Positions 30,301-41,370 of a stretch of 64,000 nucleotides of DNA are shown one piece after another. The stretch covers positions 25,359-89,358 of the forward strand of contig KV919074.1 in NCBI GenBank assembly GCA_002049455.2, read 5' to 3'. The DNA is from Porphyra umbilicalis. Its lineage: Eukaryota > Rhodophyta > Bangiophyceae > Bangiales > Bangiaceae. Every line of letters starts with the position of its first letter. Position 1 is the first letter of the stretch. A program made the translations under genes and the position numbers. The notes beneath the pieces were generated by a model. The model was not told the origin of the DNA, ran no database searches, and saw only the letters and a list, made by a program, of their open reading frames with translations.

Positions 30301-32370
30301 ATGGAGGGAGGGCGGCAACTTTTGCGGTGCCCGCCATCTGGCGGTGACGTCGGGCGGGCCCCACTGTACCAACCGTCACGCCGGTCATTGACGACGTGGC
30401 TCGCCGCGGCGGCGCTTGCGGCGCAATGCGCGGCGGTATTGGTGGGAGCAGACCCTTCGCCTGAGCTGTCTGACGACGCTGGTGCGGCCGCACTGTCTCG
30501 AGTGGCCGCCACCGCAGGTGACACCGCGGTGACGTTTATGGACAATGATGTCTCCGCGCCACACGTCAGAATTGGGTCTACGGCCTTTTATGGCGGCGTC
30601 GAGACGGTGTTCTACTCCGGCTTGGACGCGCCAGTGTGTCGGCTCGCAAGCGTATGTGTGACGGAGGACGCGACGGTCGTGCTACCCCGGTGGATGCGCC
30701 GCCACGACGACCTTCTGCGCTACCAGTGTGGGCTCGAGTCCGTCTCCTTCACCCTCCCCGACCAGCAGCCGCCGCCCCACTACGCGGGGAACGTGGACCT
30801 GTTTGGACTGTCCGTGTTGCGTCACCATATGCCCCACTTTGTGCGGGACGTGATGCCGTCCCTGCTCGCCTTTGACGCTGCATTCGGCGCGGCTCGCCAC
30901 AAGGGCGTCTCCCGCTCGTGCCACACCCGCGCCGGGGATGGGTGCGATAAGTGGCCGCTGGTGGATTGGGTCAACCTGGGGGCGTCGGGCAAGGCACGTG
31001 GCGGGGGCTCCGGTGGCCTCTACGAGGTGTCGCCAGCGGTGCTCGCGCTTCCCCGGATGCGGCTGTTGGACGACAAGGCGTGGGTGCGGGAGTTTTTACG
31101 TCTATTGCCACCCCACGCGGCTGGCGGCGCGGCGGGGGGGCGCGGGCGGGGCGGGCCGCTGGTGCTGTACCCCGGCGACTTGTTTGGTGCGGAAGCGGAG
31201 GCGGCCGCCGCTGCCGACCCAGAGTCGTCAACCTCTGCAACGACCCCGAGCGCTGCTCTTGCCCGCCTTCTGGCGGCCGCTGATCAGGCAGATATGGAGG
31301 AGGTACGGGCTGGCGTGGAGGACGCCAACACGCAGCGCCAGTCGCGGCGCGGCGGGTGGATGTGGCGGATACCCGAGGTACTTCGGCGTGCCCGACGGGC
31401 AAGGCCCGCGTCTGTCTCTGCAGTGCTTGATTCCCTGGTGCGCCAGATGGGTGGCCCATCGGGTGGCCGTGGCCAGTTGGCCTGCTTCCGCTCTGCCACG
31501 GTCGGCACGATTCGTAAGCGCCGGGGCCACCGTCAAAAGGCCCTGTCGGACGAGGCGCTCAATCAGCTCATCTTGTATACGGCAAACGACTTGGTCAAGG
31601 ACCCGCGGACGCCGCTGCTGGGGTCGCCGACCAGCGGCGGTACCGTGCCGACGTGCAAGCTCCGGGTGACTGTCCTCAACCGCGTCGCGCCGCCCAAGAA
31701 GCAACTGGCCAAGGCCAAGGACCCCTTTGCGTTTGGCCGTCACATTCCCCGCGTCCGTGACGTTAAGCAGGCCATCCTTGCAGAAGCGGCGGCGGACCCT
31801 CGCCTGGACCTCACTCTCGACATTCGCCTACGCTTTTTTGAGGGCATGACCCTCGACGAGCAAGTAGCGGTGATGCAAGCCACGGACGTGCTCGTCGGCG
31901 CGCACGGGGCTGGGCTGTCCAATGCGCTGTTCATGCGGACCAACTCCTCCCTGGTGGAGCTAGCGCCGTTTGCCTACTACGCAACGGTGTTTGAGGAGCT
32001 CGCCCTGACCCAGGCCTCCCTGCGCTACACCCGCTTCATTGCTAAGCCCGACGACGCGCAGTTTGCTGCCTGCATGACGCACCACCACCCTGCGAGTGCC
32101 GGTCCATCGGCGGTGGCAATGTCGGAGGAGCTGGTCCGGCGCTTCAAGAAGGCCGCAAATGGGTTCCGGGATACGCTAGGTGGCAACACCCACGCGCTGC
32201 AGCTGCACGTGGACAGCAAGGCGGACTTTTGGGCGCGCGTCTGCGCTCGGAGCCAGAGTTTGCGCGTGGATGAGAAGCAACTGGCCAAGGTGGTGGTGGA
32301 GGCGGCGGTTGCCCAATGCCTCGCCGCTCCTGGGATTGTCCAGGTCACTGCCGACGCTGGCAGCTCATGA
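30301..32370 (+). CDS. GT61-family glycosyltransferase, type II membrane protein
   Basis: A 689-residue protein from the ATG at 30301. A short basic N-terminus is followed by one hydrophobic segment (LTTWLAAAALAAQCAAVLVGA, about residues 29-49), a signal anchor placing the catalytic part in the Golgi lumen. The N-terminal part of the domain contains RHHMPHFVRDVMPSLLAFDAAF, corresponding to the conserved HWL.D.LP-type segment. The diagnostic block FFEGMTLDEQVAVMQATDVLVGAHGAGL (about 511-538), then SNALFM and VELAPF, is typical of GT61/DUF563 enzymes (xylosyl-, arabinosyl- and O-GlcNAc-transferases). The acceptor and sugar cannot be read from sequence. A role in wall or matrix glycan or glycoprotein synthesis is inferred. 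The region at about 280-340 is an insertion of Gly/Arg/Ser-rich sequence. The start is chosen because it directly precedes the signal anchor. Confidence 0.88.
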   Translation: MEGGRQLLRCPPSGGDVGRAPLYQPSRRSLTTWLAAAALAAQCAAVLVGADPSPELSDDAGAAALSRVAATAGDTAVTFMDNDVSAPHVRIGSTAFYGGVETVFYSGLDAPVCRLASVCVTEDATVVLPRWMRRHDDLLRYQCGLESVSFTLPDQQPPPHYAGNVDLFGLSVLRHHMPHFVRDVMPSLLAFDAAFGAARHKGVSRSCHTRAGDGCDKWPLVDWVNLGASGKARGGGSGGLYEVSPAVLALPRMRLLDDKAWVREFLRLLPPHAAGGAAGGRGRGGPLVLYPGDLFGAEAEAAAAADPESSTSATTPSAALARLLAAADQADMEEVRAGVEDANTQRQSRRGGWMWRIPEVLRRARRARPASVSAVLDSLVRQMGGPSGGRGQLACFRSATVGTIRKRRGHRQKALSDEALNQLILYTANDLVKDPRTPLLGSPTSGGTVPTCKLRVTVLNRVAPPKKQLAKAKDPFAFGRHIPRVRDVKQAILAEAAADPRLDLTLDIRLRFFEGMTLDEQVAVMQATDVLVGAHGAGLSNALFMRTNSSLVELAPFAYYATVFEELALTQASLRYTRFIAKPDDAQFAACMTHHHPASAGPSAVAMSEELVRRFKKAANGFRDTLGGNTHALQLHVDSKADFWARVCARSQSLRVDEKQLAKVVVEAAVAQCLAAPGIVQVTADAGSS

Positions 32371-33825
32371 GAGGGGTGTCGGTTTTTTGCATTGGTAGGT
32401 TTGCTGCCGAACCAAACAAGAAGTAGAAGACAGTGCGCACTATGAAACTGGTTTGGATATCGTACGCTCGAACGCTTTCAGCGAACCATCCGCCTGCGCG
32501 CAACCACGCGGCGCCTTTGGTTGTCAGCGCAGCACTCTGAGATGCTTCCGACCGGCTCGGAACCGTCTACTCCCCTTGCTCCATGAAGGCCGCCCGTGCG
32601 GAAATGGCGAGCTCGGCCCCAGCTTCCCCACCAAGGACGGGCAGGAGCAGGTGGCATCCACCCCCGTTGGCTGCCCCGACGGGTGGGTGGTCATCTTGCA
32701 CCAGTGCGTTTTGCATTTCTTGAAAGCCGTTCAACCCGCCACGGCCGTCCACTGCGACTAGCGTCAGGGACTGGCGGAAGGCGCGGCGCAATGTCGCCAC
32801 CCGGGAAAGGTTGTCAGGCGAGGCATTCGGTCGGCCAACATAGAGGATAGCCAGGGATGCGTGCCCCCCAGAGCGAGACGGGAAGGGCATGATGAAGTCC
32901 TGCGGGGCGCACAAATATGTGGAAAGTGCTTTGCCGTCGGAAGGTCGACCAAGAGCAGAACAGAACTGAAGGGACTGGTCAGAAGGCGCCCATCGTCACC
33001 ATACGGTGACAGTGGCCCAAACAGTATGCACAAGTGCACGGCCAGCACGAAGGCAAACACCCGTGCCATTGCCCACAACTTGAACACATGCAAGACACAT
33101 ACTGTGAGCGTGGCCAGAGAAAGAAACTGCCTGCAAAACGTACACAGTTCATTGATGCCTTGTTCACTGTATAAGAAACCAGACATGCAGATTCAGGACG
33201 GCAATGCGGGCTCCAGCAGGGTCACACGGAGAAACATGGTCAGGGTTGCCACTCGACGCAGGGCTCAGGTCTTGAACTCGTCAGGAACTGTGGGCAACAC
33301 GACATAAGCATAGAATTGCATTGTCGCACGAGGAACGCAGACCGAGAACAACTGAGCAGGTCGCTCCAGAGCTTGTCGTACCTCGAATGCGAAAGGAGCG
33401 AGAAAGTGCCCGCGTCATATCGCTGGATGCCAGAGTGACGCCCACAATCACTGTCGGCTGTGGCGCAGACGACATCATGGGATTGGCGACGAGTCCAGGG
33501 TAGCAGACGACCGTGGGATATACCTGTTGGACAAATGCGGTGGACGCGGAGCTCTTGAAGGCCGCGAGTCGTGGAGACGCTGCTGCTCGTGCAGCCGTGC
33601 TCGTGCCGCCCAGAAAATTTAGGCAGAAAATTGTGGAGGCGTGGCACATGCACAGCTTCTTGCTGAGCATATTACAAGCGGTCACAGAACGCGGACGAAT
33701 GCCTTTTTACAGAAGGACAACAAACACAACAAGACTTGCACCCCGCCAGGCAAGGAGCACCACAAAAACAACAGAACGAGCATAAGCGTGACGCACAGGC
33801 GCGCGCGTCGGAAGTGAGCTGACAA
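32371..33825. other. Intergenic, no recognisable gene
   Basis: About 1.45 kb between the 3' ends of convergent genes. Short frames on both strands overlap each other and have no family signature. Confidence 0.5.
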
Positions 33826-34917
33826 CTACTTGTCCTCCTTCTTCTTGGCGTCGTTGAAGTGCACCTCGGAGCAGTCGCGCAGCCGCTTCGCAGCCTGCTC
33901 CGCCGTCAGGTCGCGCTGCGCCTCGGCCAGGAGCTCAAAGCCGACCATGAACTTGCGCACAGTCGCGCTTCGCAGCAGCGGCGGATAAAAGTGCATATGG
34001 AAGTGCGCGACGTCCTGCCAGCTGCCGTCGGTCGGCGCCTGATGAATGCCCATCGAGTAGGGGAAGAGAGTCGTGAAGAGGTTGTCGTAGCGGCAGGTCA
34101 CCCGGCGGTAGATGTCGGCCAGGTCATCCTTCTCCTGATCCCCAAAGGCATCCATCGAAGGGATGCGCTTCTTGGACAGTACCAGCACCTCAAACGGCCA
34201 AACCGCCCAGAACGGCACCACCGCCAGGAAGGTGGTGTTGCCACACACCACGCGCTCGCCCGACTTCTCCTCCAGCGTCGCGTAGTCCTCGAGCATGTGG
34301 GTGCCCTTGCGGGACCTGTAGCCCGCCAGGTTGGTCAGCTCCGCCAATGGCGCTTCAGGGATCCATGAGGAGCTCCATATCTGGCCGTGAGGATGCGCGT
34401 TGCTGCAGCCCATCATGCTGCCCTTGTTCTCAAAAATTTGCACGTGCGCGATGTAGTCCAGCTTGCTGAGCGTCGCGTACTCGTCCACCCACGCGTCGAC
34501 CACCTTGCGCAGCGCAGGGACAGACATCTCTGCAACGGTGACGTTGAGCTTGGGGGAAAAGCACAGCACCCGACACTTGCCCTTCTCAGCCCGCGCAACG
34601 AGCAAGTCGTCATTGTCAACATTGCCCACCGCCCCATCGGGGGTGTCGGACAGCAGCGCCTGGAAGTCATTATCGAAGACAAAGGTGTCCTTGTAATCAG
34701 GGTTCTGCACCGTCCCGTTGACGCGGGAGTTGCCAGGGCCCAGGTAGTCATTCGGGTCGTACTCGGGGCGGTCGTCGGACGGCGCATCCTCCTGGGACCC
34801 CTGCCATGGCCGCTTCGCGCGATGCGGAGACACAAGCACCCAGGTACCGGCCAGCGGGTTGCGCCGACGGTGCGGGTGTTCCGAGTAGTCGAAGGGAGTG
34901 TCCGAGCTGTCCCCCAT
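33826..34917 (-). CDS. GALT: Galactose-1-phosphate uridylyltransferase
   Basis: A 363-residue enzyme of the Leloir pathway. It exchanges galactose-1-phosphate and UDP-glucose to give UDP-galactose and glucose-1-phosphate, probably in the cytosol since no targeting peptide is seen. Diagnostic features are RRRNPLAGTWVLVSPHRAKRPWQG at the N-terminus, the active-site NAHPHGQIWSSSW with HPHGQ at residues 175-179 (the middle His becomes uridylylated), VVPFWAVWPFEV, and HFHMHFYPPLLRS with metal-binding histidines, then ATVRKFMVGFELL. The length fits the family (about 350-380). The start at 34917 is the first ATG in frame. UDP-galactose supply would link it to galactan and floridoside metabolism if the host is a red alga (inference). 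Confidence 0.97.
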   Translation of the reverse strand: MGDSSDTPFDYSEHPHRRRNPLAGTWVLVSPHRAKRPWQGSQEDAPSDDRPEYDPNDYLGPGNSRVNGTVQNPDYKDTFVFDNDFQALLSDTPDGAVGNVDNDDLLVARAEKGKCRVLCFSPKLNVTVAEMSVPALRKVVDAWVDEYATLSKLDYIAHVQIFENKGSMMGCSNAHPHGQIWSSSWIPEAPLAELTNLAGYRSRKGTHMLEDYATLEEKSGERVVCGNTTFLAVVPFWAVWPFEVLVLSKKRIPSMDAFGDQEKDDLADIYRRVTCRYDNLFTTLFPYSMGIHQAPTDGSWQDVAHFHMHFYPPLLRSATVRKFMVGFELLAEAQRDLTAEQAAKRLRDCSEVHFNDAKKKEDK

Positions 34918-35591
34918 AGTGATAAGGAGAAGAGGCCTAGTTGCACACGCGCCGTAGAGAGGAAGGGTGATGGTCAATGAGAGCCGGTTGCGAGCGCCGG
35001 GACCGCGTACTGCGGATGCGGTGTGTGTGATATGTGCGGATCCAAGCGATTGGAGGCAGCTGCAGGCGGCACCGCCACGCTCGCACAAACCTATCCAGGC
35101 GAGTCCCGAGTACAGGGCTTGTCAGTGGTATCATGTGACCGATGCTGCAAACCCGCAATTGCGTGTGCAGGCCAAATGGGGTGTGTACCATTCAATTTGA
35201 ATCTAATCAAGGAAAACGTAATGAAGATTCAAAGAGAAACTGCGAATGCTGGGTTCTCGGTCGGTACCGGTTGGACCAGAATCTTCGCAGAGCAACCAAC
35301 GAGACCGAGGGAAAGAAACGACGTAGAACACAACGGTCATAATAGGGGTGATCATGGGAGAAAGCAGGACAGGGAAGCGCGTATATTTTCAAGAGCGACA
35401 GCCAGGCAACAAAAACAAAACGAAGGCCAGGAAAAACAAATAACAGGCCAAGCCATTGGACGCTCAGGCGATGCCCACCGGCGGGCGGGCGCTGCGCGGG
35501 CGCGGCAACAGAAGCAGGTCAACAGGCAGCCGCGTCCGGGAGCGGGCTCGTCACGGTCACGGCCGCGCCCACCCCCAGTCTTGAGCCCATC
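34918..35591. other. Upstream region of GALT and 3' flank of gene B
   Basis: No conserved frame. It should contain the GALT promoter on the minus strand. The stretch 35380-35480 is A-rich compared with its surroundings. Confidence 0.45.
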
Positions 35592-38500
35592 CTAGTAGTA
35601 CCCGCCGCTCCCCCCGCCGTGGTAGTAGTTGTTGTAGTGCTGCTGCTGCTGCTGCTGCTGCTGCGCCTGCGCCTGCGCCTGTGTCGGCAAGACACCGCTT
35701 GGGAGGCCACCCATGCCGCCATTGGCCCCCCACGCCTCAGCGCCACCGTAGATGCCTTGCCCACCCTGTCCCGCTTGGCCGCCGCCCTGTGTCGTGCCAT
35801 CGGGCGCGGAGCCGCCGTAGTTGCCCATGGCACCCTGGCCCGACGGCGCCTCTCCATACTTCGCATCTTGGCCACCGCCACCGGGCGCGCCATAGCCTCC
35901 GCCATACCCGTAGAGGCCGCCATAGCCGCCCATCCCACCGCCACCCATCCCGCCGCCACCCATCCCACCGACACCCATCCCGCCCAGACCGCTGCCAGCC
36001 GACGGATCATAGCCACCTCCACCGCCCCCAGCACCCAGCCCGCCGCCGCCCATGCCGAGGTCGCCATACCCGCTGCGACCAGCACCCCCGGCGCCGCCGT
36101 CAAAGCTGCCCCCGCCGTTGCCCCCGCTCAAAGCACCACCGCTACCGCTGCCGGCGCCAAAGGTCGGGCCATAGCCGTACCCGCCCTGGCCCTGTGGCGG
36201 CTGCTGCATGTAAGGGTTGCCATACCCATACGGCGGCATCGGCTGCCCATACGAGAAACCCATGCCGGGGAAGAGGCCGTACTGGCCTGCGGCCGCCGCC
36301 GCCGACGCGGCGGCCGCCGCTTCCGGCCCGTAGCCCTCGCCGCCTGCGATACGACCGTCGCCACGGCCGTCGCCACGGCCGTCGCCGACGCCGCCACCCG
36401 GAGCACCCCGCAGATCGCCCACGCTTGCCACCCCCGGCGCCTGCTGCTGCTGCGACAACTGATCGCGGGACTCGGACGTACCACCCGTCCCTGCCACGCT
36501 GCTGCCGACCGCACCGCCGCCGCTGCCGCCGCCGCCGCCACCCCCAATGGCCGGCTTGCCACTGCCCACTACACCGGCGGTGCCCGTATCCACACCACCA
36601 GTCTCCCCAGCGGGCCCGCCGCCCACGGCCGGCCCACCCGCAAACGGAGCATACGGGTCAAAGCGTGGAGGTGCGACCGCGCCACCCGCCCCCGCCCGAT
36701 CGACACCACCTGCGCCAGCTGCCGACGAGTCAAACGCAAAGCTGCCCGCCGACCAGTCCACACCACCACTGCCAAGGCCGCCCAGATTGAACGAGCCGAA
36801 CTGGAGGCCGACGGAGTCGACTCCCACCCCAGCCGCGGAGTTGCTTGGTGCAGCGAGCGCCGCACTGCCAACCGGCACAGATGGCACGGAGGGCACGGAA
36901 GGAACGGACGACACTGGTGTCGGACCCACCACTGCCGCTGAACGGTCGAGTGCAACCGGCGCCGCCGACGGAGCGGGCACCGAGACAGGCGCCACAGGTG
37001 CAGCCAGCGTCTCTAACGGCGCCGACACGACAGGGGCAGGGGGCGACACGGGTGCCACCGCGGCCGGTGGGGGCGCCACCGGCGCCACCGGCGCCGCAAC
37101 TGGCACGGCCGCCCGCGGCGGTGCGCCCCACACGGACGTGCCAATGACACTGGGTTCGGGGACGGGTGCAGACGCTGCCGCCAACGTGGCTGGCGGGGCG
37201 ACCGGCCCCATCGGCGTGGGCGGCACCGTCCAGGCACCAGCTAGGGCATTGGCGGCCGACGCCGCCGCCAACGCAGACGAGTGCTGATACACATCGCTGT
37301 CAGAGCGACGGGGCGCATCGCCTCCGCCAATCGCACCACCGACCGGACCAACGGGCGCGGGTGGCGATACGGCGGCTACAGGAGCTGGCGCACCGACCGC
37401 GACTGCGCCGGGCCCAGAGAGTTCGGAAGCGGCCCCGACCGCCGGCGGTGGCGCACCTACGGGTGCCAGTGGCACGGGGGGCGCGACGGCCTTTGGTGGG
37501 GGAGGACGCTGGAGCTTGGACGCCGATCCGGCTGCGGCGGCAGCGGCAGCGGCAGCGGCAGCGGCAGCGGCGGCGGCGGCGGCAGCGGCAACGGCGCCTG
37601 GCGGCGGAGCGTGGCGCTCCGGCGGCGCTGCCGCCTTCGCATACGACAAACCCGATGCGGCAACAGACGCATAGTTGATCGGAGCCGGGTGGGCTGTGGA
37701 GGAAGGGGGGGGTGATGCGCCGGCCTAGCAGCGGGGCCCAAGTGGGACGCAGGGGGGAGTGGGGCCGCCCAGCCACCGCCGCCGCCCACGCCCGGCGGGG
37801 CGAGTCCCGCGGGCTTGCCGGTGGTGGGGATCAGAGGCTTGGGACCGCCGTGTCCATCGTCCACGGGTCCCATGTAGGGCGGAAGAGGCTTGGGGGCGGG
37901 CGCGCCGCCGCGGCCGCCTGCACCACCGCCGCCGCCGCCGCCGCCACCGCCGCCGCCGCCGCGGCCGCCACCCGATGAAGCCGAGCCGCCGCCTCCGCCC
38001 CCGCCGCCCCCGCCGCCGCCCCCGCCGCCGCCCCCACCGCCAGACGCCTGCGACCGGGAGCCGCCGCGGGAGCTTGACTTCGGGGGCCGTTGACCGCCAT
38101 CCCTGGCGTGAGAGCGGCCTCCTGTGGCGCGAGTCGGCGGAGGTCGAACCGGCTTCTTCTTCTTAGCGGCCACTTCGCTCCAGTCCTCCTCGCCTGATCG
38201 AATGGGTTGGGGGTGTAGAGAGGACAATCGAGGTAGGTGCAACAACGACATACACAGGGAGTGCATACAACCCATAACAAGACCCACCCCAGCAAGGTCC
38301 ACCCCAACCAACGCGAGTGTCAGCAATCTGCACAGAAATGGACACAGAGGAAGTGTGGGGCAGCCTGTGGGACCAGCTGTCCCCATGACCAGAGGTAGCA
38401 ACGCAAAGAACAAAACACGACATCAGACTATCGGTACGGAAAAACCTCGAGACAGCGGGCACATCGCCGCATCACAAGTTCCAAACCAAAAGGGTACAAC

Positions 38501-38697
38501 GTACCACTGACAAACCGCTCAATCGTGCGTTGAACGTCCATGTCGCAGTCCGTTAGTACGCGGTGCGCCTCATCCGACGTAACATTGCAGACTTCCATAA
38601 CACGGTCCACCATGGCCATGACCGCTTTATTTTTTCGCGGCGTGGTCCGGGTGCCGGCATCGGCGCCACTGCCGGCGCCGCCGTTCAAGGACAACAT
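35592..38697 (-). CDS. UBA/CUE-like, Gly/Gln-rich protein, gene B (inverted paralogue of gene A)
   Basis: Modelled as three exons: 38697-38505, 38193-37777 and 37693-35592, giving 903 residues. Intron 1 is 311 nt (GTACGT...TCAG, phase 1), at exactly the same codon as in gene A. Intron 2 is 83 nt (GTGGCT, then a pyrimidine-rich CCACAG), also phase 1, and is needed because the upstream frame otherwise stays out of register. Gene A has no intron there. Exon 1 encodes the UBA/CUE-like domain (MVDRVMEVCNVTSDEAHRVLTDCDMDVQRTIERFVSG), which leads into EEDWSEVAAKKKK and a long Gly run. Later come NYASVAASGLSYAKAAAPPER, SSALAAASAANALAGAW, VGLQFGSFNLGGLG and a Gln run before HYNNYYHGGGSGGYY, all shared with gene A. 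The ATG at 38697 is the first in frame. Function is inferred as for gene A. The intron 2 donor is the least certain point. Confidence 0.82.
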
Positions 38698-39270
38698 GGT
38701 CGGGTGTTGGTGGGGAGACAAACGTTGGGGGGGACGAAAGCAATCGGCTTATTGGGCCGGGCGGCGGCAGCGGCGGGGAGGTGTCGTGGATGGCGAGGGA
38801 CGGGAACGGCGGGGGGCCGACGGAGGGGGCGGGCGGGGCGCGCCAACAGCCGGTTTGCGGCGCACACGCTCGGCGACAGAGGTGTGACGGTAGCGCGGAC
38901 GTGGGCGGGCGCGGGCGCGGGCGGGCGAGAGCGTTGGCGTGGCGCCGACGCCGTGCGCCAATGAGAGGTTTCAGGCTACGACTGCGCGTACTTGCAGCTG
39001 GGATCAAGTAGCACCCAGAGAGGGATGAAGACCCACCATAAATTTGCAGGAGCGGCCACTATTTACGCGACGCGTCATGTACTTAACGTTGACCATTTGC
39101 TGACGGTGATTGTCAACTTTTCTCCTGAGACCCCAAAGTAGTAATGAGTCAATCTTTTACAAACCACGTCACCCGCAGCAGTCTTCGAACCCTACATAGC
39201 AGCAGCCCCGTGACGTCCGTCCTCAAGCAACAGACGCCCGTACGAGGCCCGCGCGTCGCCACCTTGCCCC
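38698..39270. other. Upstream region of gene B and 3' flank of ABCG gene
   Basis: GC-rich, no conserved frame. It contains the presumed promoter of gene B (minus strand). Confidence 0.45.
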
Positions 39271-41370
39271 CTACTTCTTCCCCTGGTGGAACGTGGCAAT
39301 CCACGCCCACGCCGCCACCCGAAAGAGCACCGCCATCCCGAGCAGCACCCCCGCGCACACCCCGCGGTTGGTGCTCGGCAGCTCCAACGCGGCCACAACC
39401 GTGTCGCCCACGACGGGGGTGGGAAAGGCGGGAAACGCGTCGGGCGCCGCCGCGTACACGCGTCCCGCAAACTCATTGGCGACAAACCCGCCGAGCGCGT
39501 AGCCGTGGAGGCTCAACCACCGCGCCCAGCGGAGGGGCCCGAGGTGGGCCACCCTCGTAAAGTACCCCTGCACGACCATGCAAAAGCCAAAGAAGAAGCT
39601 GCCCGCCGCAAGCCCGACCATCAGGAAGGGCACGATGGACGCGACGAGGAGGATGAGCGACTCGGCAGTGAGGAGGGACACCCACATGATGAGGACAAAG
39701 TACGCCCACCGGCCCGCCCCGGTATTGAGGCCGACCATGCCCCACACGACCGTGCAGCAGATGAGGGACAGGGCGGCTAGGAAGGCCGCCTCCACGGCCC
39801 CGTGGGCGACCAGGTACGCAGACGTGGAATACCACCCCGCCGCCCGCTGGGTGGTGACAATGATCTTCTCCTCGAGATAGGACGGCAGGGCGGCGATGCT
39901 CATAAAGACGAAAAACGCTTGCGCAAAAAAAAGGGCGCCGAGGATGTCTTGAATGCGGTCCGCCGAGGTCGGCACGCGGAGCCACGCGAGGCCAATGAGC
40001 ACCGCGAGCGCCAGGTACATGGCAAACCGTAACCAAATGATGGCGGGGTTGCGCAGCGCGTCGAGGCCGACGCGGTGCGCGAGGTGAGCGACTTGCGCCG
40101 CCCACGGGAGGGCGTAGGCGTAAGGCCGCACCGACGCGCCGACGCGGGGCGCACCCGTGGCGGCGGCCGCCACAGCGGCGGCAGCGTCGCCCTCGGCCAC
40201 CAACGCAGCCCGCTCTTTCGATGCGGCCCACACGTAGCACAGGCGGTCGACGGACGACCGCCCCCCAAATTCGGGGTTGACCGCCCGCAGCAGCGCCTCT
40301 GGGACGGACCGGTGGGGCGCCAGCGGCCGCCCGGCGGCCGCCGCAAAGTAGTCGGCCGCGCCGGCTGGGGGCCCAAAGTAGACGACGCGGCCGGCGGCCA
40401 ACAAACACAGCCGGTGGGCCATGCCAAACACCTCCACCGACGGGTTGTGGAGGGACGCCACGACGGCGGTGCCGCCCTCCACGGCCACGGCGCGGAGGTG
40501 GGTGGCGACGCGCTCCGTCGCGTACGAGTCGAGGCCGCTGAGCGGCTCGTCGAGGACGAGCAAGTCGGGGCGCGCGACGAGCTGGCAGCCGACGCTCAGG
40601 CGCCGCTTTTGCCCCCGCGACAGGCCCCGACAAAAGGTGCCGCCGACCTTGGTGTCGGCCGCCCCGCGCAATCCGAGCGTGTCGAGCACCGCCTCGACGC
40701 GGCCGTCGACCGTCTCGGGGGGGCTGCCGCCGCCGCCGTCGCCGCCACCGTGGCAGCGGTGGTGGCGAGGCGCGTCGACGCCACCAAAGCGCGCCGCATA
40801 GCGCAGCGTCTCGCGCACGGTAAAGGCACCGTGCAACGCGTCCTCCTGCCCGACGTACTTGATGCGGCGGCTGTAGGCGGCAATGCCGAGCGTGCGCCCG
40901 CCGGCCATGTCCACCCCGTCGAGCCGCAGGGCGCCGGTGAGGGGCCCGGCGAGGCGCCCGGCGAGCGCATCGAGGAGCGTCGTCTTTCCGCTGCCAGAGG
41001 CGCCCATCACCCACACCAACTCCCCAGCCGAGGCGGCGCCGTCGACGTTGGAAAGGATGGGCAGCGGCGTGCCGGGCGTGGCGGCGGGGGGGCTCGCCGT
41101 GCGCGTCAAAGCGGCCTCTGCAGACGACGCGTCGGCCGCCCAGGCGTCGCCGCCGTCGCCGCGGGGAGCCCCGCCACCCCCGCCGGTCGCATAGTCGCAG
41201 ACGACGGGCCGGTCGTTGAGCATCTTGGACGCGCCCGCCGCGGCCGCGGACGGTGCCGAGCGCCCGCCACGCAGGCGGGCGAGGAGGCGCGTGCCGAGCC
41301 CCACCCGCGGCGTGACGGTGTAGCCGAGGCCGCGCCACGAGATGGCCGCCGGCCGCCCCGCGCCATCCAT
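39271..41370 (-). CDS. ABCG-type half-transporter
   Basis: A 699-residue protein with ATPase domain first and membrane domain second, the reverse order typical of the ABCG/White subfamily. Motifs: Walker A GASGSGKTT at about 122-130, Q-loop VGQEDAL, ABC signature LSRGQKRRLSVG near 250, Walker B LLVLDEPLSGLD near 272 and the H-loop His in VVASLHNPS. The signature has Arg where Gly is usual (LSGG/LSRG). About six hydrophobic segments follow from residue 440 (WLRFAMYLALAVLIGLAWL, LFFAQAFFVFMSIAAL, AAFLAALSLICCTVVWGMVG, LLVASIVPFLMVGLAAGSFFF and others). It probably dimerises to export lipids, sterols or hydrophobic metabolites across a membrane; the substrate is not readable. The start is set at the ATG at 41370. 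The frame is open further upstream, but that part is Pro/Arg-rich and unlike the family. Confidence 0.92.
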   Translation of the reverse strand: MDGAGRPAAISWRGLGYTVTPRVGLGTRLLARLRGGRSAPSAAAAGASKMLNDRPVVCDYATGGGGGAPRGDGGDAWAADASSAEAALTRTASPPAATPGTPLPILSNVDGAASAGELVWVMGASGSGKTTLLDALAGRLAGPLTGALRLDGVDMAGGRTLGIAAYSRRIKYVGQEDALHGAFTVRETLRYAARFGGVDAPRHHRCHGGGDGGGGSPPETVDGRVEAVLDTLGLRGAADTKVGGTFCRGLSRGQKRRLSVGCQLVARPDLLVLDEPLSGLDSYATERVATHLRAVAVEGGTAVVASLHNPSVEVFGMAHRLCLLAAGRVVYFGPPAGAADYFAAAAGRPLAPHRSVPEALLRAVNPEFGGRSSVDRLCYVWAASKERAALVAEGDAAAAVAAAATGAPRVGASVRPYAYALPWAAQVAHLAHRVGLDALRNPAIIWLRFAMYLALAVLIGLAWLRVPTSADRIQDILGALFFAQAFFVFMSIAALPSYLEEKIIVTTQRAAGWYSTSAYLVAHGAVEAAFLAALSLICCTVVWGMVGLNTGAGRWAYFVLIMWVSLLTAESLILLVASIVPFLMVGLAAGSFFFGFCMVVQGYFTRVAHLGPLRWARWLSLHGYALGGFVANEFAGRVYAAAPDAFPAFPTPVVGDTVVAALELPSTNRGVCAGVLLGMAVLFRVAAWAWIATFHQGKK

